Shown here piece by piece: positions 63,323 through 64,000 of a DNA stretch of 64,000 nucleotides. Source of the DNA: G965250275 sp965250275 (GTDB taxonomy: Bacteria > Pseudomonadota > Alphaproteobacteria > Rhodobacterales > Rhodobacteraceae); assembly GCA_965250275.1 (NCBI GenBank), contig OZ252297.1:868001-932000 (forward strand), in the 5' to 3' direction. Each line of letters starts with the position of its first letter. Within the stretch, counting starts at the first letter, position 1. A program made the position numbers and the translations under genes. The notes below the pieces were generated by a model that ran no database searches, had not been told where the DNA came from, and saw nothing but the letters and a program-made list of their open reading frames with translations.

Positions 63323-64000
63323 CTAGATCAAAAATGCGACCACTGAAAAAAGCAGCGACAATCCCAACAAGGCCGACCAAACCTGCCACAAAACAGTGAC
63401 GGCAAGATCAATCTCATCCGCACCAATAGCACGATTGGCCGTCCCGTTCACCCACGCGAGATCTTGCAGCTTTCCGTCGTACCGGCGTGGTCCCGCTAAC
63501 GCGACATTCAGCGTTCGCGCCATTGCGGCTTCGGGCCAGCCGGCGTTGGGGGAGCGATGGTTCGCAGCATCTTCGGCAATGTGGCGCCATTCGCGGGTCT
63601 TTCGTCCCAGCAACGCAATCAGGCACGCGGTCAGTCGGGCAGGGATTAAATTGAGCAGATCGTCAAAGCGCGCAGCGGCCCAACCAAAATCCAGATAGCG
63701 GGGTGTGCGGTATCCGATCATGCTGTCAGCCGTATTTATGGCTTTGTACAGCATCAGGCCGGGAAGTCCGGCAATCAGAAACCAAAAAACCGGTGCGACC
63801 ACGCCATCCGAGAGATTCTCGGACGCGCTTTCGATGGCGGCACGCGCAACTTCGGCCTCGGTCATGGCATCGGTGTTGCGGCTGACGATGCGACCGACGT
63901 TTTGCCGCCCGTCTTCGAGGTTTTGCCTCAGTGCCGTGCTGACATCACGCACGTGCTCTACAAGCGACCGTTGCGCCAGCAGTATGGCGCAGGCCAGCAA
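63323..64000 (-). CDS. cbiB: Adenosylcobinamide-phosphate synthase CbiB/CobD, partial
   Basis: The right edge cuts the N-terminal third; 225 residues remain of about 300. The family text VSRNTDAMTEAEVARAAIESASENLSDGVVAPVFWFLIAGLPGLMLYKAINTADSMIGYRTPRYLDFGWAAARFDDLLNLIPAR is diagnostic. A late membrane segment (LAVTVLWQVWSALLGLSLLFSVVAFL) ends it. It attaches aminopropanol phosphate to cobyric acid in B12 synthesis. The true start is outside the window. Confidence 0.93.
   Translation of the reverse strand: MLACAILLAQRSLVEHVRDVSTALRQNLEDGRQNVGRIVSRNTDAMTEAEVARAAIESASENLSDGVVAPVFWFLIAGLPGLMLYKAINTADSMIGYRTPRYLDFGWAAARFDDLLNLIPARLTACLIALLGRKTREWRHIAEDAANHRSPNAGWPEAAMARTLNVALAGPRRYDGKLQDLAWVNGTANRAIGADEIDLAVTVLWQVWSALLGLSLLFSVVAFLI

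Overview
The window is a high-GC alphaproteobacterial chromosome segment, most likely from the Roseobacter group of the Rhodobacterales. The 16S text is typical of that group. The rRNA operon has the order 16S, tRNA-Ile, tRNA-Ala, 23S, 5S. MipZ, a duplicated ATP synthase b subunit (b and b') in an F0-only atpIBEXF operon, and the homogentisate genes all fit the same assignment. No phage, CRISPR array or intact insertion sequence was seen. The only mobile-element trace is a small IS66-like remnant at about 9.75 kb.

Layout: 0-0.8 kb holds the end of msrP and all of msrQ. 1.05-6.88 kb is a complete rRNA operon with promoter, leader, processing stems and terminator, plus a possible 48-residue membrane peptide in the spacer. 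7.1-10.4 kb holds a large secreted SGNH hydrolase, the IS66 trace and rpiB. 10.5-15.7 kb is a tightly overlapped ABC peptide/opine-type transporter operon (two permeases and a fused double ATPase) ending in an aldehyde dehydrogenase, with a cupin gene next to it. 15.8-22.0 kb is a MoxR, DUF58, DUF4381, VWA, VWA-TPR, BatD operon. 22.1-25.3 kb is an SDR, Baeyer-Villiger-type monooxygenase and alpha/beta hydrolase trio, which could oxidise an alcohol through a ketone to an ester and then hydrolyse it. 25.4-31.3 kb holds an arginase-family hydrolase, a DUF2165 membrane protein, a Tat-exported family 5 solute-binding protein, a TauD dioxygenase, a RidA protein and a secreted cyclase-family protein.

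31.4-39.9 kb is an aromatic-acid catabolic cluster centred on homogentisate: hmgA, fahA and maiA, with a flavin hydroxylase, a DUF2783 protein, a DinB protein, an atypical metallo-beta-lactamase-fold protein and a 35-residue membrane protein. A divergent MarR regulator overlaps a class III nucleotide cyclase gene by four bases. 39.9-50.8 kb is mostly housekeeping on the minus strand: mipZ, rpmE, rplS, a lipoprotein, trmD, rimM, a 50-residue protein, rpsP, a chorismate mutase, three tandem paralogous GNAT acetyltransferases, ffh and the F0 ATP synthase operon.

51-64 kb is mixed: two LysR regulators, an ArsR regulator, a ClbS/DfsB-like protein, a DMT exporter, azoR, an orphan PstB-like ATPase, a FadR-type regulator, two small exported proteins, smc, a lytic transglycosylase and a cbiB gene cut by the right edge. 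Most genes from 10 to 50 kb lie on the minus strand and many overlap as ATGA, so long co-transcribed units are likely. All function calls come from motifs read by eye; no database search was possible. The most novel-looking items are the small membrane proteins, the MarR-cyclase pair, the three tandem GNATs, the degenerate-MIDAS VWA-TPR protein, the orphan PstB and the structured ffh leader.
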